Assembly: GCA_015179025.1 (NCBI GenBank)
Contig: WHUX01000260.1
Location: forward strand, 1-64,000
DNA: 64,000 nt
Reading direction: 5' to 3'
DNA from: Terfezia claveryi
Taxonomy: Eukaryota; Ascomycota; Pezizomycetes; Pezizales; Pezizaceae
Shown here: in pieces, positions 10,716-23,109 of the stretch
How the letters are laid out: every line of letters starts with the position of its first letter
Position numbering within the stretch: the first letter of the stretch is position 1
Translations under genes and position numbers: made by a program
The notes under the pieces: generated by a model
What the model saw: only the letters and a program-made list of their open reading frames with translations
Database searches by the model: none
Told to the model about the DNA's origin: nothing

Positions 10716-12659
10716 TACGTATGTGCTTGTCGGTTTGATTGTATGGCGGTTTTAGAGCGGATAAGAGTAGGATGTTGGGGGATTTGGGGAGTGGCATGTG
10801 GCAAGTGTACTAGTATGTGTATGTGTGATGTGTGTATGGAGTAATACCCCTATACGTACCTACATGCATACATACCTGTTGGATGAGGGAGGGACGTTGT
10901 AACTAGTCTCAAGCGTTTTTTTTTTAACGTTACGAATTTCATGAGCATGGACATGGATTCGTGGGTTGGTTTTTTTTTTATATCGTTTTTCGGCTTTTGT
11001 TTTGTTTTTGTTTTGTAAAACCTGAGGGTTAGTTGTTTCTTTTTCACCTAATTTTTTTTTTTTCCTTTTTTTTGTCTTTTTGGTTAGCTTTTTATGTAGT
11101 AAGTAGTATAGTGTTAGTGTAGAAGAATAGCTGCCCACCACCCGTTACCGGTTGGTGGACGGAAGGTTGGGAGGGAATTTGGGGAGGTGGAATCGGGGAA
11201 TGAGGAGGAGAAGAATGTATCTTATAATAACTGTACTGTACTGTACTGTACGTACCTACTTTAGTTACTGTTGGACATGAAAAAGAAAATTGGGTTTTTT
11301 TTATAATTTACTTTATTTTTTTTTTATCTATATATATCGTTTTATTCATATCCGTAGCTTCGTCGTTGGTTTCCTAATGCGACTATTATCACTAGCTACT
11401 TTCTTCACTTTGACGATTTATTTGCTAACTGGATTGATTTTTCGATAGCTTTTCGGTCAATATATACTGTACTTTGACTACTAAGAGCAAGCATCCACAA
11501 ACGTGTAAGAATAATAATAAACTTGCCTCGAATCAGATATATGTATGTACTTACTCCGTCCATTATTAAGAAAGTTTAAGCTCGACGTAAGTACCCGTAA
11601 CACCGTAAGTCAATGCTAAAAATGGCAAAACTGCTCAGGGGCCAAATATAGAGTTTCTTACATGCATATATGGCGTCGGCTGGATGCTTGACTGCTTGAC
11701 TGCAGGTAGTCAGTCTGGTTGCGGCGATCCGTAGGGGATTGTTAGCTATGTACATACCTGTTGATGTAACAAAAAGCTTGCAAATTTCCGCTTCTGCTAA
11801 TATAGTTCCTGTTTTGTAGCTAACGGTCTAGGGAGAAGCAACTTCGAACGGGGGGGGTTGTTCTCTCACGGGAGTGTATCGGGAGAACCTCTAGCTCGAC
11901 ATGCAATACGAGAACGACGGGAGATCCGTAGGAGATCCGCTGGTTTGCTTTGATCAAAAACTGTCCTGTGTGGCGGGCTGTGGGGGGGGCCGGGAAAACC
12001 TTCTATGTATCCCCCGAAAGTGCGATTCATCAGCCACAAGATCAGGAACAAACCCTGGAACCATCCGGGGGCTGGCTACCAAGTTAGTTCCGAGGTATAG
12101 TCTCGGTACCACTTTCGAATATTTCAAGGTATACATATCGTTATGAAAGCAATGGCGACGCATAGCAATGATCTCCCGACTTGTGATGAGTGTTGGGCGG
12201 AAATTATCAAGGATGTGCCTTTTTTTTTTTTTGACATGGTTTATCACCTGCGAGAGATAGGTTACCTGAGAGGTTCGATCGTCAAAGTATTACCTACATG
12301 TCTGACCCACTGCAGAGGAACCATATCCGGGAAATTGCCTAGTTAGGGTTCACCTGAGGGTTGGTTGAACGAAGAGGAGGTCAGAATGCAACATCTACCG
12401 GTACGGGTAAGTACTCAGTTATGGGAAGTTTAAACACCTTTACAACTCTACATGTCCTTACCCGCGTCATGATCCATGCAGCCGTTTAAATGGATACTCT
12501 GGAATTACCTATGGCGATTTATATTTGTGATTCAGAATTTGCATCGAATTTCTACTATCCTATTATTCCCAGAAAACAGTCCTACTGTTACTGTCTTGCC
12601 TTCTACGTTAGCGAATATTGCCCAGAGATATCTGTGCTAAAGGTTGGTATTGCGTTGAG

Positions 12660-12765
12660 TTTCTGACTGGTGGAAATTGGATAATAATTTGGACGTTCGT
12701 TTCTTGCATTGATTTTCTGACTGGTGGAAATTGGGCAATGATTTGAACATCGTTTCTTTTTTTTT
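12660..12765 (+). repeat. Imperfect 53-54-bp tandem duplication
   Basis: The block TTTCTGACTGGTGGAAATTG followed by an ATGATTTGRACRTCGTTTC-like segment occurs twice, with starts about 54 bp apart. It is non-coding. Confidence 0.75.
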
Positions 12766-15499
12766 TTACAAGCCGTCACTCAGTCCTGGGCCGGGACCCA
12801 ATCCCGAAGCGGCCAATTCTAGAGATGTTGAACACAAGGCAACCGACAGGTCAGGCCGATTTTCTGTCCTTCGTTTATGTTTGTTTGATAACAGCATCTT
12901 GGTGGTGTTGTGTGGGTGGGTGTAAAGTACTCTATCGGTACACACCATGACTGCCGGTAAGTTGGGCAAGATCCCACATCGCCAATCTCTGGCTGGCTGA
13001 ACACGACGGCTCTGTGCAAGGGACAAACTCGTGAACATGCACAATTTGTTTCAGCTGGTTGTGCCACCTTGTTACGTCTTTGGCTAAAGAACAAACTCTA
13101 CAAAACAAAAATACCCTGCATTAATCTGGAGATGGAGAAACCGAAATGACGATCTATGTTCGTCTAACTGCCTATTCATCGCAAATAAGCTGCGAGCATA
13201 GCCTCCAGGTAAGAAGAGATTTAATCATCCAGGGCCAGAGTCACGAGATGGCTATCATAAAGTGACTAATAGTCATGGAATGCTTGATTCAATCTCGATC
13301 CAAGGCATTGCAATCTCGGTGAGACTATTGCATCTAATTTAAGTACAGGACGGTACAGCAAGTACTGCATATTTCCTAGCTTGTTCTGGATACAATGAAA
13401 CCTGCACTTATCTCCGAGACCTCTTCTGACCTCGGGACACATCGTTCTTTGCAACGCAACACAGTGTCTGTTTAGCATTATTATTCGGGTTGGCTGCTGC
13501 TGCTTGTAACTGACGGCTCGCAACACTACCGTACCTAGAAAGTCAAAATTAGAAGCCTGCCTGCCTGCAGGCGTAAGAACCCCTCTTTTAGTTTCCTTCT
13601 CGCAATCTAACTTTATTCACATAGGCGGCATCTACAGTACAACTGTGGGACCTGAGTTAGCTGGTAATCACCGGGAAATTGAATTTTCTCAAGTTCGGTA
13701 GTTTTCAGCGTCAACAGCGCCAGCTGGCAAGGAACAAGCCCGCAATCCGTCCCCGTCGCTACAGGATTTTCAAGTGGGCAAACTTACGCGCCATTTGCCC
13801 TTTGCCTATGGGAGAGAGATCGTGGGAAAAGCTCACACAACATACCTAGCTGGGCCTGCAGTTGTCTCCTTTTTTTTTTTTTTAAACGAGGACGGAGACA
13901 TGTTTTCCGGAATGTTTTTGCCCCGAGATGGCCTAGCCCGAGGCCCCCCCCTGGGCAGCCTTCAGGCACAGGTCGCGGGCGCGCCGAGCCCGAAGCTAGA
14001 GTCCTCAGCCATGGTCAAATATGCACTAGTCGCGAGCATACATACCCTGCATCTGCATTTGCATTCTTCCGTCAACCAAGCAGCTTGCTCCTCGCTCACA
14101 CAACTTTGTTATTCGCACAGCTGGGCAGCTCAGTGATTTTTTTGCCCGTTGGGTTCGTGCCTTTGACTATGCTTGCACCCTCCCCTGAATAAATTATGCC
14201 CTTTCGCAACCCTTCGTCTGTCTATGTAGCGCAGTGACACCCCCCGGCCCGAGGTGCTTGCTTGCTCGCTGTATCAGCGGTGGCTGCTGTACCTGCTACG
14301 TTTCCAGCCGGCGACTTACATACTCACTTGCTCTCTCCTCAACCGCTCACTCCTTCTCCCTCTCTCTCTCTTTTTTTCCTCTCCTTCGCCTCCGTAACTG
14401 CTTCACGGTCCACCATCCACCGTTTCGCCGTACATCGAGCCCCTCCCCCTTCCCTTTCCCTCCCCCCCTCCCTCTCTCACCCCACCCCGTCGTGTCTCGA
14501 CATAACAATCCGAAGGGGCCTGTGTAGTCGGCCGTCCACTCTTTCGTCTTTCTCGAAATCAACTTTCCTTCAAGTCACTGTAGCCGTGGTCACCATTTTT
14601 CGATATTTCTTTTCTATTCGTCGTCGGGTCTCCCAATCAGTTCTCACACGAACTAACCAAACATAACCCGACAACGGACGTCAGTGACTACTACCAGTTA
14701 CCGACATTTACACCTCACATTCCTTCGACATTCAGTCAGTCTCTTAACATTATTGTTTTCCTTCAGGATCCCCACGTCAAAGCAACGCTTGTAACTCAAC
14801 TCCCTCGTCCGTATTCGAGATTCTATTCCTTTCGATTACGGCCTTTCCGTTCCTTACAACAGACCCTCATTAGCATTTTGCACCATTCTCATTCAGGCTA
14901 TCAAAGACGGGATTTTTGGGTTTTGAAGACTTAACGGGAAGGAAATTTGCTCCGAATATCTCAGAGTATTGGCTATCCTGCTGGTTCGTTGTGTCTCCCC
15001 CAGTTCTTCCTTGCCTGCTCTTGGGATTAGCATTCCCTTTGTGTCGTACGAGGCAGTGACTGCATGGATCTTCCACATACATCTTGCTTCCCAGCTGCAC
15101 AACCTTTGTACCTGCAGTGTGATAAGTTTGTGTTCGTGAAGTGCAGTCGTTAACTGGCAGTCATAACAGGTTGTACAGAGCCTATTCTACCCTCTCTGTG
15201 TGCCATTTACGCACCTTACGAACCAGCTTCGAAGCCAACCAAAAGAAAAAAAGGAAAAAAAAAAGGTCTAGCATTTGATATCTCTAACGATTAAACGAAC
15301 GGGGTACACTCAATTGCCTGGATTATACACATTCATAGTGCCATCCATATCCACTCCTTACGCCAGTTTTTATACTTCATTTCGGACACTCGGTCAGTTG
15401 GATAACGACTTTGGGGTTCCTCGGATTACGAATTTGCCTTGACGAGTCGATCGAAACTATCTCGCTTGGAAAGGTATTATCGTTTTTAATTTCAGAATC

Positions 15500-18400
15500 A
15501 TGGCTACAGCCTCCGCAAACACCCCTCCGGCTGAACTGGAGGCCTTGACCCCCTCCAGCCTTGGATTTCCTACTCGTGGTCACCAAAGAGCAAGGTCAGT
15601 TTCCACCGGTGACGAGGGCTCACCTAATAACTTTGTTTTTCCTCGGAAAGCACCTATACCGGGTGTCACACATTTTACGAGGCCCCGTTCTGGTACAACT
15701 GATGCAATAACTCTCCTTGCGGAAATTGGCGTGCTTCCACCACCTGGAACAGCTGCAGCTGCACGATTGAGGTCGCCAGTTACCCCGTACTATCCGAATA
15801 GACAACGACCAGTGTCAATGTTGGCGTTACCTACCCAAACTCTTCCATCCGTTACACTTGCATCTGCACCTGCTGGGAGGACTAACAAGAGGAATACCAG
15901 TGAACTGCCTGACAATCCTATAATATCAGCTGCTGTTTCTAAGGATCCTCCTTGTGAGGAGGAACTACAGGTTAAAAATGCCACAGGACCACCACCTGGG
16001 TATCAAAGGAGGGGCCATGCACATCGTCGATCCGGTGCCATTTCTTCAAGTGACGTCTGGAACCTGTTATCTCAAAGTGCACCCAGTTTGCCGCTTCAAA
16101 ATGGCGTTCCTACTCCCAAGGCTGATCAACCTCCGGCAGCTCCTGAGGTCAAGCTGGAAGCCGGCATTGCTAGTGCACCAAGGTCGCACCATGCACAAAA
16201 GCAGAGCTGGAGTGCTCCCGTTAGTCCTGCATGCGGAGCCATTGCAATTCCACCCTCAAGTCCCACCCCATTGGACCTTGACAAGAAAAGCTCAAAAGTT
16301 GCATTCACAGAACGTGTGGAGATCATCCCAAGGCCCCTTTCGCCTGCCAGCCCAGTTGGTGCACATGGTGGAAGCATGTCCAGCATCGGTGACGTTGTGT
16401 CTCCGCTCACTAGAAACCCTGTTACACCTGCTACACCTGCAACTCTTGGTACACCTACCACTCTTGCTACACCTGCCACTCCTGCCACACCTGTGACACC
16501 TGGCCGTCCCCGATCTAATACCCGTAACAGAAGCAGCTCCATCTCATCATCTCAGAGCCCGCTTTCTCCGGAGCTACAGGCTCAATTTGCTCATATGACT
16601 CAACGTCCCAGCACTGCGGGGGCTGTCTTGAGTCCACCTGCCACACCACTTCCACCGGTTCCCACAGAGCCTGTGCCTCAAGTTCCAGCCCTAAGGATAG
16701 AGACAGCTGCAATGCCACCGACCCCTACTTCACCGATAGAACCTGAAATGCCGAAATCTCCAACGAAATTCTGGGCCCCAGAGAAGTCAGAGAAACCAGA
16801 AAAGGAGAAGAAGGCACGCAAAAAATCACATAAGAAGGCTTTAAGCGATGGCTCGCCTCAAACATCTTCTCCATCATCCCTAGAGCTTTTTGGTAATGCA
16901 ACGGAGAAAGTCAATAAACCCTCATCCAGGGTGAAGAAAGGAGATCGGAAGAAGAAGAAGCATCTCAAGAATTTTTTATTTGGCAAGGGTAAGCACGAAA
17001 AAGATGGCAAGACTGGCCGAGCACTGAAGAGAAGCCCAACTCCTCCCTCTCGTCATAATTCCTTTAGAAAACAAGGAGAGATGGAACTTCTTCCTGCTTG
17101 GACCGAGAGCTATGTTATCTTGCCTGAAGGGTCACTGGCTGGAAGAAGTTTGGAGGAACTCAGCTCTACTATGTCTCCCCGATATCCCGGCTCTAGTTCT
17201 GACGGGGACAGCCCCATAATCGACTTGGATGCTGCCATGGGCCCCTTCAACAGTCCTGTGGTTGGATCTGGAAGCCGATCGTCTGGAGGCTTCAGCGCTG
17301 CTAAGAGAAGAATGCACTCTAGCGGTGCTGGAGGGAAGATGAGCATTGTCTCGGGAGTCATATCCAACTCCTTCGCTGGTACCCACCGTCGAAGTGAATC
17401 CATGCCCGAGATGGGAATGCCCCTCTTTGACTTGGCAGGGCACGCCGGTATGGAAATGGAGGATGTCTTTGAAGAAGACGAGGAGGATGAAGAGGAAAGC
17501 AGCTCTGGTAGTGACTCTGGATCTGAGACGGATGAAAGCGAGGATGGAGACCGGCAGCGAAGGTTGTCTGCTGGTGGGTTGGGAATTGGCATTCAGGTCA
17601 TCGACGGGGATGGAGTCACCACATGGGAAGAAGGAATCTCAGTCGATTGGAACAACGTACCCCGAGGACCCAGACGAAGCAGTCTTGCGCCTACTCTTGG
17701 AAGCAATGGCTCCCTCAAGAACGCCAGCATCCAGGAAGAGGATGAACCGGAGGAAGACACAACTGCCACCAGACCTACCAGTCTCTTCTACCAGAATAAC
17801 GACAGCGCAAAATCCCAATCTCCATCTCCAGACCCTTGCTCCACGCCTACCTCCTTGGTTCCATCCACACAGTCTTCTACATCTACAGTTACTCCTACAT
17901 CTGCTGTCTCCACCGCCTCCACTCTTCCCGATACTCCCGCCACATCCTGCCCCTCTGAATCCATGTCCATGAACATGCCCCTACCCTCTCCTTCCTTCGC
18001 CGCCCCGAAAACGACCTCACCAGGCTCTCGCCGCAACTCCCTTTCTCTGAAGGAACTCGTGGACCTATCTCTCCAAGAAGGATCTGGTTTCGACCCCTAT
18101 GCAGACTCCGAATTCCAATTCTTGGGCGAACCGGGTCCTGAAATGCGCATGAGCGTTAGCGTCGAGGATGTCCCTAGCTTGACTAGCTCTAGTAGTACTA
18201 TGACGAGCAGCTACGCGGCATATTGTGCTGCGGGGATATTGCAGCAACCAAGCACGCCTAAGATTGAAGAGATTCCGGTTGGAGCTGTTGGGAGTGGGGT
18301 TTCCGTTGCTAGTGTCAAAGGGAAGGATAAGGATAGAGGATTGAAGAAGAAATGGAGTAGGGTTTTCAAGTTCTGGGAGAGTGAGGAAAAAGAGCAAGCG

Positions 18401-18577
18401 CACAAGGAGAAAAAAGACAAGGAGCACCACGGGAAGGACAAAGTAAAGGAAAAGGAAGAGAAATCACTTAAGAAGGAGAAGACACACAAAAAGGAGGAGA
18501 AGATGCAGAAGGAGAAGCGGGAGAAGAAGGGGAAAGCCAAAATTTGCAAGGAGGTAGGGAAGAAGGAGAGGATATGA
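15500..18577 (+). CDS. Large Ser/Pro/Lys-rich protein, unknown function
   Basis: A single uninterrupted frame of 1025 codons starting at ATG 15500; I do not recognise the family. Visible composition, in order: an N-terminal Ser/Pro region with RARSVSTGDEGSP; a TP-repeat tract (VTPATPATLGTPTTLATPAT type, about residues 305-340); a basic block (KKGDRKKKKHLKNFLFGKGK, about 475-500); an acidic run (EDVFEEDEEDEEESSSGSDS, about 655-675); Ser/Thr-rich stretches; and a strongly Lys/Glu-rich C-terminus, probably helical, ending EVGKKERI. There is no signal peptide or membrane segment. Many SP/TP and RRxS sites suggest phosphorylation. The overall look is a largely disordered scaffold or regulator. A frame this long without stops, with third-position variety, makes it a real gene. 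The long CT-rich leader upstream fits a regulated transcript. Confidence 0.85.
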   Translation: MATASANTPPAELEALTPSSLGFPTRGHQRARSVSTGDEGSPNNFVFPRKAPIPGVTHFTRPRSGTTDAITLLAEIGVLPPPGTAAAARLRSPVTPYYPNRQRPVSMLALPTQTLPSVTLASAPAGRTNKRNTSELPDNPIISAAVSKDPPCEEELQVKNATGPPPGYQRRGHAHRRSGAISSSDVWNLLSQSAPSLPLQNGVPTPKADQPPAAPEVKLEAGIASAPRSHHAQKQSWSAPVSPACGAIAIPPSSPTPLDLDKKSSKVAFTERVEIIPRPLSPASPVGAHGGSMSSIGDVVSPLTRNPVTPATPATLGTPTTLATPATPATPVTPGRPRSNTRNRSSSISSSQSPLSPELQAQFAHMTQRPSTAGAVLSPPATPLPPVPTEPVPQVPALRIETAAMPPTPTSPIEPEMPKSPTKFWAPEKSEKPEKEKKARKKSHKKALSDGSPQTSSPSSLELFGNATEKVNKPSSRVKKGDRKKKKHLKNFLFGKGKHEKDGKTGRALKRSPTPPSRHNSFRKQGEMELLPAWTESYVILPEGSLAGRSLEELSSTMSPRYPGSSSDGDSPIIDLDAAMGPFNSPVVGSGSRSSGGFSAAKRRMHSSGAGGKMSIVSGVISNSFAGTHRRSESMPEMGMPLFDLAGHAGMEMEDVFEEDEEDEEESSSGSDSGSETDESEDGDRQRRLSAGGLGIGIQVIDGDGVTTWEEGISVDWNNVPRGPRRSSLAPTLGSNGSLKNASIQEEDEPEEDTTATRPTSLFYQNNDSAKSQSPSPDPCSTPTSLVPSTQSSTSTVTPTSAVSTASTLPDTPATSCPSESMSMNMPLPSPSFAAPKTTSPGSRRNSLSLKELVDLSLQEGSGFDPYADSEFQFLGEPGPEMRMSVSVEDVPSLTSSSSTMTSSYAAYCAAGILQQPSTPKIEEIPVGAVGSGVSVASVKGKDKDRGLKKKWSRVFKFWESEEKEQAHKEKKDKEHHGKDKVKEKEEKSLKKEKTHKKEEKMQKEKREKKGKAKICKEVGKKERI

Positions 18578-20358
18578 TGCAAGGCTTTTTTCCTATTTCA
18601 TTTGATTGTGTGAGAATGATTATTAAAGCTTAATCAGATCTGGGTTTTCCGAATGGCCGATTTGCTCGAGTTCGTGTGGTTTTTTTTGTGCATTGATCGA
18701 AATACATCCTTACTATTAACTTAATTTCCGTATTGGCATGGCGCTCGTGGGGTGCAAGGTCGTTCTTCCTACTGGGCGCTCGCTGGGGCTATATATTGTT
18801 TTTCTTTTTTTGTTGTGACTGATTTTACGTGGAGCGTGGCTTGTTTGTTGATTTTACTTCTCTATGGGGGGTTGGTGTATTTTTTTTCGTGTTTTGCTTT
18901 GAGGAGTATATATATCTTGGGATCGTAGGGCTAAGCTCGTATATGTGTATACAGCGGCTTGGTCGGTTGGTCAGGTAGGTGGGTATGGGGTACAGAATAC
19001 GGAGTCTCGGTGGCTGGCTGGCTGGGTGGTCTCTTAGCCTCTTGAGCTTGGTCACGGTGTTCCCTTTCCTATGGGGTTCTACTGGGAACGCCAGGAAGTG
19101 ACGTGGGATGAATAGGAAATTGAATATACCTTTTTTTTTGTTCTCTTCGAATGAGTGGTGTAGGGTAGGTATTTGATGTGTATGTACTTGTGTGCATTGT
19201 GTGTACTTAGGGTTTGTATCAGTAGTAATGGGGTTGGGGGATGAGCTGTAGTGCACGCTCTTTTGAATACCAATGTCATGTGTTTCTTTTGGCATTCGGT
19301 ACTGTGTGTTTGAGCATTGGGATATGATTGGGGTAAGCATACCTCCAATTGGCAAACGATTGAGGGTAACTAAGTAATGTCTTGTACATACGGTATCCCA
19401 CAGTGAGAATGCAAACCTTTTTCCCACCTCATCATTAAATTTTTTGGGCCGAATTATTCCTCATCCTCATTATTCCGATGGTAGGATTCCGATCGCTTGA
19501 TTTTGGACATGCATGTTCCGTACAAGTAATAAGTTACTCGTATGCAACAAACTCACGCGTCAAAACGTAACTGGGCAGCCCGTCCGTCCATACCCAACCG
19601 GCCCACACATTAAGCCGTGTTTCGAAACCTCACACATTCCCCCAACACCGTTGTCTCACCCGTCTTTTCATTTTTCTATCCATTTTTCATTTTTTTTTTC
19701 ATTTTATTTATTTATTTATTTATTTATTTTCGAGGCCTACTTACAAGTATTTCCGGCACTCAAATCGCGAAAAGTTTTACTCTACCTACCGTAGGTTACC
19801 CGGTACGCGTTATTGGCGTGGAGAACTTTCCACTAATAATAACAAACTATAACCCTGCACGAAACAGGCCGCGCTGAACCATTCGCACCGAACATTTCTA
19901 ATTTTTATTTATTTATTTTTATTTTTATAAACTACGGCGACAAACGGCCGCGCTCTCAATCAGCTCATCCAGCTTTCTTTCGCCCGGGAGTAATATTGGG
20001 ATTTGGGGACGCGAGGTGAGTTGAACAGTGGGAGGGGTCGATGCACAGTAACTGTCATTAACGCGCCGCGTACGAACGGGTTCAGAATTGTTAAATTGAA
20101 GGGGGGGGCTGGGGGACGTAGATCTGGATTTCGCAGCAACTGGGGCATAGGGAACATTGCTGATGGTTTATATTTTGTTTTTTAGGCGTCATAGTTCTTT
20201 TACTACATTATTTACGATTCATTCGTTCGTTTGGCTAAGTCATCACGCTATCTCCAGTGAATTCGGATACCCCACCTCCGCCGTTCGGATTCGAGGAGTT
20301 AGCAACGTTAAGTTACGGCAGAGTAGGGGATAACTATCTGTGGGAGAAGGGAACCATA
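18578..20358. other. Intergenic region between the 1025-aa gene and the homeodomain gene
   Basis: The first part is probably 3'UTR. TTTA tetramer runs occur at 19702-19730 and 19906-19927. A minus-strand frame of 200 codons at 18825-19427 is rich in His, Thr, Asn and Lys from simple sequence and matches nothing. The 20258-20358 part is an in-frame extension of the homeodomain gene without an ATG, so it is treated as 5'UTR. Confidence 0.5.
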
Positions 20359-23109
20359 ATGGAGGCACCAGCGCTGGACGCTCATTCCCGCATCCACCAT
20401 ACCCAGCATCACTCCTCCCAGGACCCTGTCGAGACCGAGACCTCTTCGACACCATCAGTCGCATCACACAGTGCTGCCGTGGGCTCTTCCTTGTCATCCT
20501 ACGCCTTTATCACCCACTCACAGGAGGGGCTCCGGGAGAATATGCCTCCTATGATTGACAATGCGGGATTGGCCCGCCGGCGGCGCCGGAGGACGAGTCA
20601 GCACGACCAGGCGATCCTAGAGGAGGAGTATAGAAAGTGCGATAGACCGGACAAGACGAGACGGAGAGAAATTGCGGCGCTGGTGGAAATGGGTGACAAG
20701 GAGGTTCAGGTTAGTCTAAACTCTCAAATTGGTGTTTCTCAATCGTCCACTATATGTTGTAGATGTTGCTGGGAATATCCGACTAATCATCGTTTTGGGG
20801 TTCGTTTTGCTCCCCACATTTGCGTTCCGAAGTTTGGGGGTTCTGGAGTTTGCGGTGTATTGCGAGCAGACGTCTGCAGTGGTGGCAGGGTCAGAAGTAA
20901 ACCAGCTTTCCATACTTCCCATACCACGGAACTCGCGACACACTCAAACACTCACACAAACCCCCCAACACTTTCGGGACGCAAATCAAGGAGCGAATCC
21001 CCCTCTTTTGCTATTGCGATATAGATTTGGTTTCAAAATAAACGCCAGAGCGCCCGGAGGAAACTCAAGCCCCTCCTCCCGCACGAGGTCATTCCAAACG
21101 CGATGAAATCTAGCTCGTCGCCTGCGCCTGCATATAAACACCATCCGCAGTATCATTATCACCGGGCAGGATATACGAACGTATGGGGTACGGAGGAAAC
21201 ACGAGAGGAAGCCGAGTGCAATGTGCGAGACAAGGTTGATGCTGAGGAGGACGAGAGTAAGGTGCGGAAGTTTCTTGATAAAACCCTGGGTCTGGGGGCT
21301 GGTGACGAAATAGTGCCACATATGGACTCCAGGAAGGACTCCGAAGGTGAAAGGAGAGGAATTGGTATTCGTGAGGAGCGGAAGTGCAAGGAACAAGAGC
21401 AGGAAGCCAAATATCCTGGTCAAGGAAGCTCCCAGGATCAAGCCTTCTCCTCATCGCAATCTTCCACGCAGAACCACGGGTATTATTCCCAGCAGGAGAC
21501 CCCAGCCCCAGAGCGAGATGAAGATGATGGGGACAACCACGACAAGTTGCCTCCTGCAGCTGTTCGCCGGATGAGCGTACGCCATATGCGCCTCCAGGAG
21601 GCACTAAGCTCGCCACCCCGCTCCCCCCTACCCCACCCTGCAAATGCAGCAGCAGCCCCCCTTACAACCCCTCAATCCACACAGCCACAGCGGCGATATT
21701 CTATCGTGAGGGAGCCACAAAGTGAGCTATCAGAATATATCCACTCCGACTCCCCTCAGCAGCAACAAAATCCCATTGAACCCCTTCCTGCAACCCCTCT
21801 CGCCTTACCAACACCAAATCCGCGCCGCACAAACCCCCAAGGTACATACCATCCCCCTACTCTTCAAAAGCGAAACTCGTCTTTACTCCGCCTGTTCACC
21901 TCCATCGATGGTCATGCCGAAGTTGTTATTGATACGGAACCAACTCTTCCTCCACCATTACCTCACGGCCTCATGACTCCCCGCAGAGGCGCCCCTGTGC
22001 TATCTACATCCTCGGTTCTGAGAGATATAGATAACATGAGAAGCTCGAGGGTATGGGAGTTCTGCTGCGATAAACAACAGCAGCCGTATCTAAGTAGTGA
22101 CGGAGCGGCCGCGAATCATCACCGTCACCATCATCACCACCACCACCACCATAGTGCACTGGAGCCGGATGAAGCCGGCATGGCACTTAGTATAGCGAGG
22201 AGCCGTCGTCGGATAGAAGCGTCTAAGGATGCGAGGAGGAAACTAGTGTTCAACGTTGCGTTGACGAGGGATGATGGTGAGCTAGGGGCGATGATTGATG
22301 GTCCTGGCGTCCAACGCCGGGGTTTGGTATATGACGACGATGGACCCTTTGGTAACGGAAAGAAACCTGAAGCCGAAGTAACCAAAGCGACTTTGCCAGG
22401 GAAGAAGAGAATCTCCTTGGGTGAAGTTGGCTCAAACTGCAGCGCAGCCAAGCTCTCGACATCCCCATCCACATCGACTTGTCGGAGGCGAGAGATCGAG
22501 GTATATGAACAACTATCCTCATCCCAGACTACCGTGCCCTTACAACGGTCCTCGCAACGATATGTCTTACCCACGCCGGTGCCTGGTGGAAAAAGGCAAC
22601 AACTATTCTCGTCTCCCAGAGGGGGTACAGCAGGAGCGGGAAGTGGAGGGGGCGAGGATTATTACATATTTGGGCATGAAAGCGATAAGGAGAATTATCG
22701 GGATGATGGGGAAAAAGCGGCGATTTCAGAGGATGTGGATCCGAAACAGCAGAGACCTCTAAAAGCTCTGAAGAAGTCATTGGCTACCAAAGATAGAGGG
22801 TGGCGGGGTGGGGAAAAGGCCCCGCCGCCATCGGGTGTGATGAAGAAGAGTAGGGCTAAGATTAATGTCGTTGGTGGGGATGGCACTGGGACCGGTTCTG
22901 GTGGGGGAGGTGATGAGAAGAGGATGAAGAAGAAACGGAAGGTTCTAGGGGATGCTGCTGCGGTTCAGAGGCAAGTACAGAAGCCAGGAGAGATTGTCAT
23001 GATAGGGAAAGAGAGGGCAGAGCAAGGGAGGGAGGCTAGAGAGGTGGATATAGACCTTGGTGGCGCGGAGCTGCTACTGAGTCTGAGTGTGGGAAGATGG
23101 GGTTGTTAA
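20359..23109 (+). CDS. Homeodomain transcription factor
   Basis: A DNA-binding regulator expected in the nucleus. Exons are 20359-20709 and 21025-23109; the 315-nt intron begins GTTAGT and ends GATATAG. Splicing joins DKEVQ to IWFQNKRQSARRKLK, restoring helix 3 of the homeodomain exactly. The homeodomain covers about residues 73-132, with an Arg-rich N-terminal arm (ARRRRRRTSQHDQAIL), then EEEYRKCDRPDKTRRREIAA and W48-F49-N51-R53 equivalents. The remaining ~680 residues are Ser/Pro/Gln-rich, with a HHRHHHHHHHHHS run encoded near 22118-22155 and KR-rich patches near the end (EKRMKKKRKVLGD, NLS-like). Total 811 aa. The arrangement resembles fungal YOX1/YHP1-type or other long homeobox proteins, but orthology cannot be decided by eye. 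The ATG at 20359 is the first in frame. Confidence 0.9.

Larger units (their letters stand above)
10579..15499. other. Long intergenic and 5' leader region, no supported gene
   Basis: Nearly 5 kb without a recognisable gene. It contains a TG-rich microsatellite (10653-10715), a run of ACTGT pentamers near 11228-11250, a 53-54-bp imperfect tandem duplication at about 12660-12765, and T-runs at 11051-11071 and 13870-13883. A strong CT-rich tract (14340-14475) suggests the promoter and a long 5' leader for the gene starting at 15500. Short frames in both strands have no coding character I can defend. Confidence 0.5.

Noticed and set aside
16126..17592. Several 120-200-codon frames opposite or offset within the 1025-aa gene
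   Set aside because: Frame shadows of low-complexity coding sequence.
18825..19427. 200-codon minus-strand frame
   Set aside because: Located in the 3' flank of the 1025-aa gene, low complexity, no domain, no splice or promoter support.
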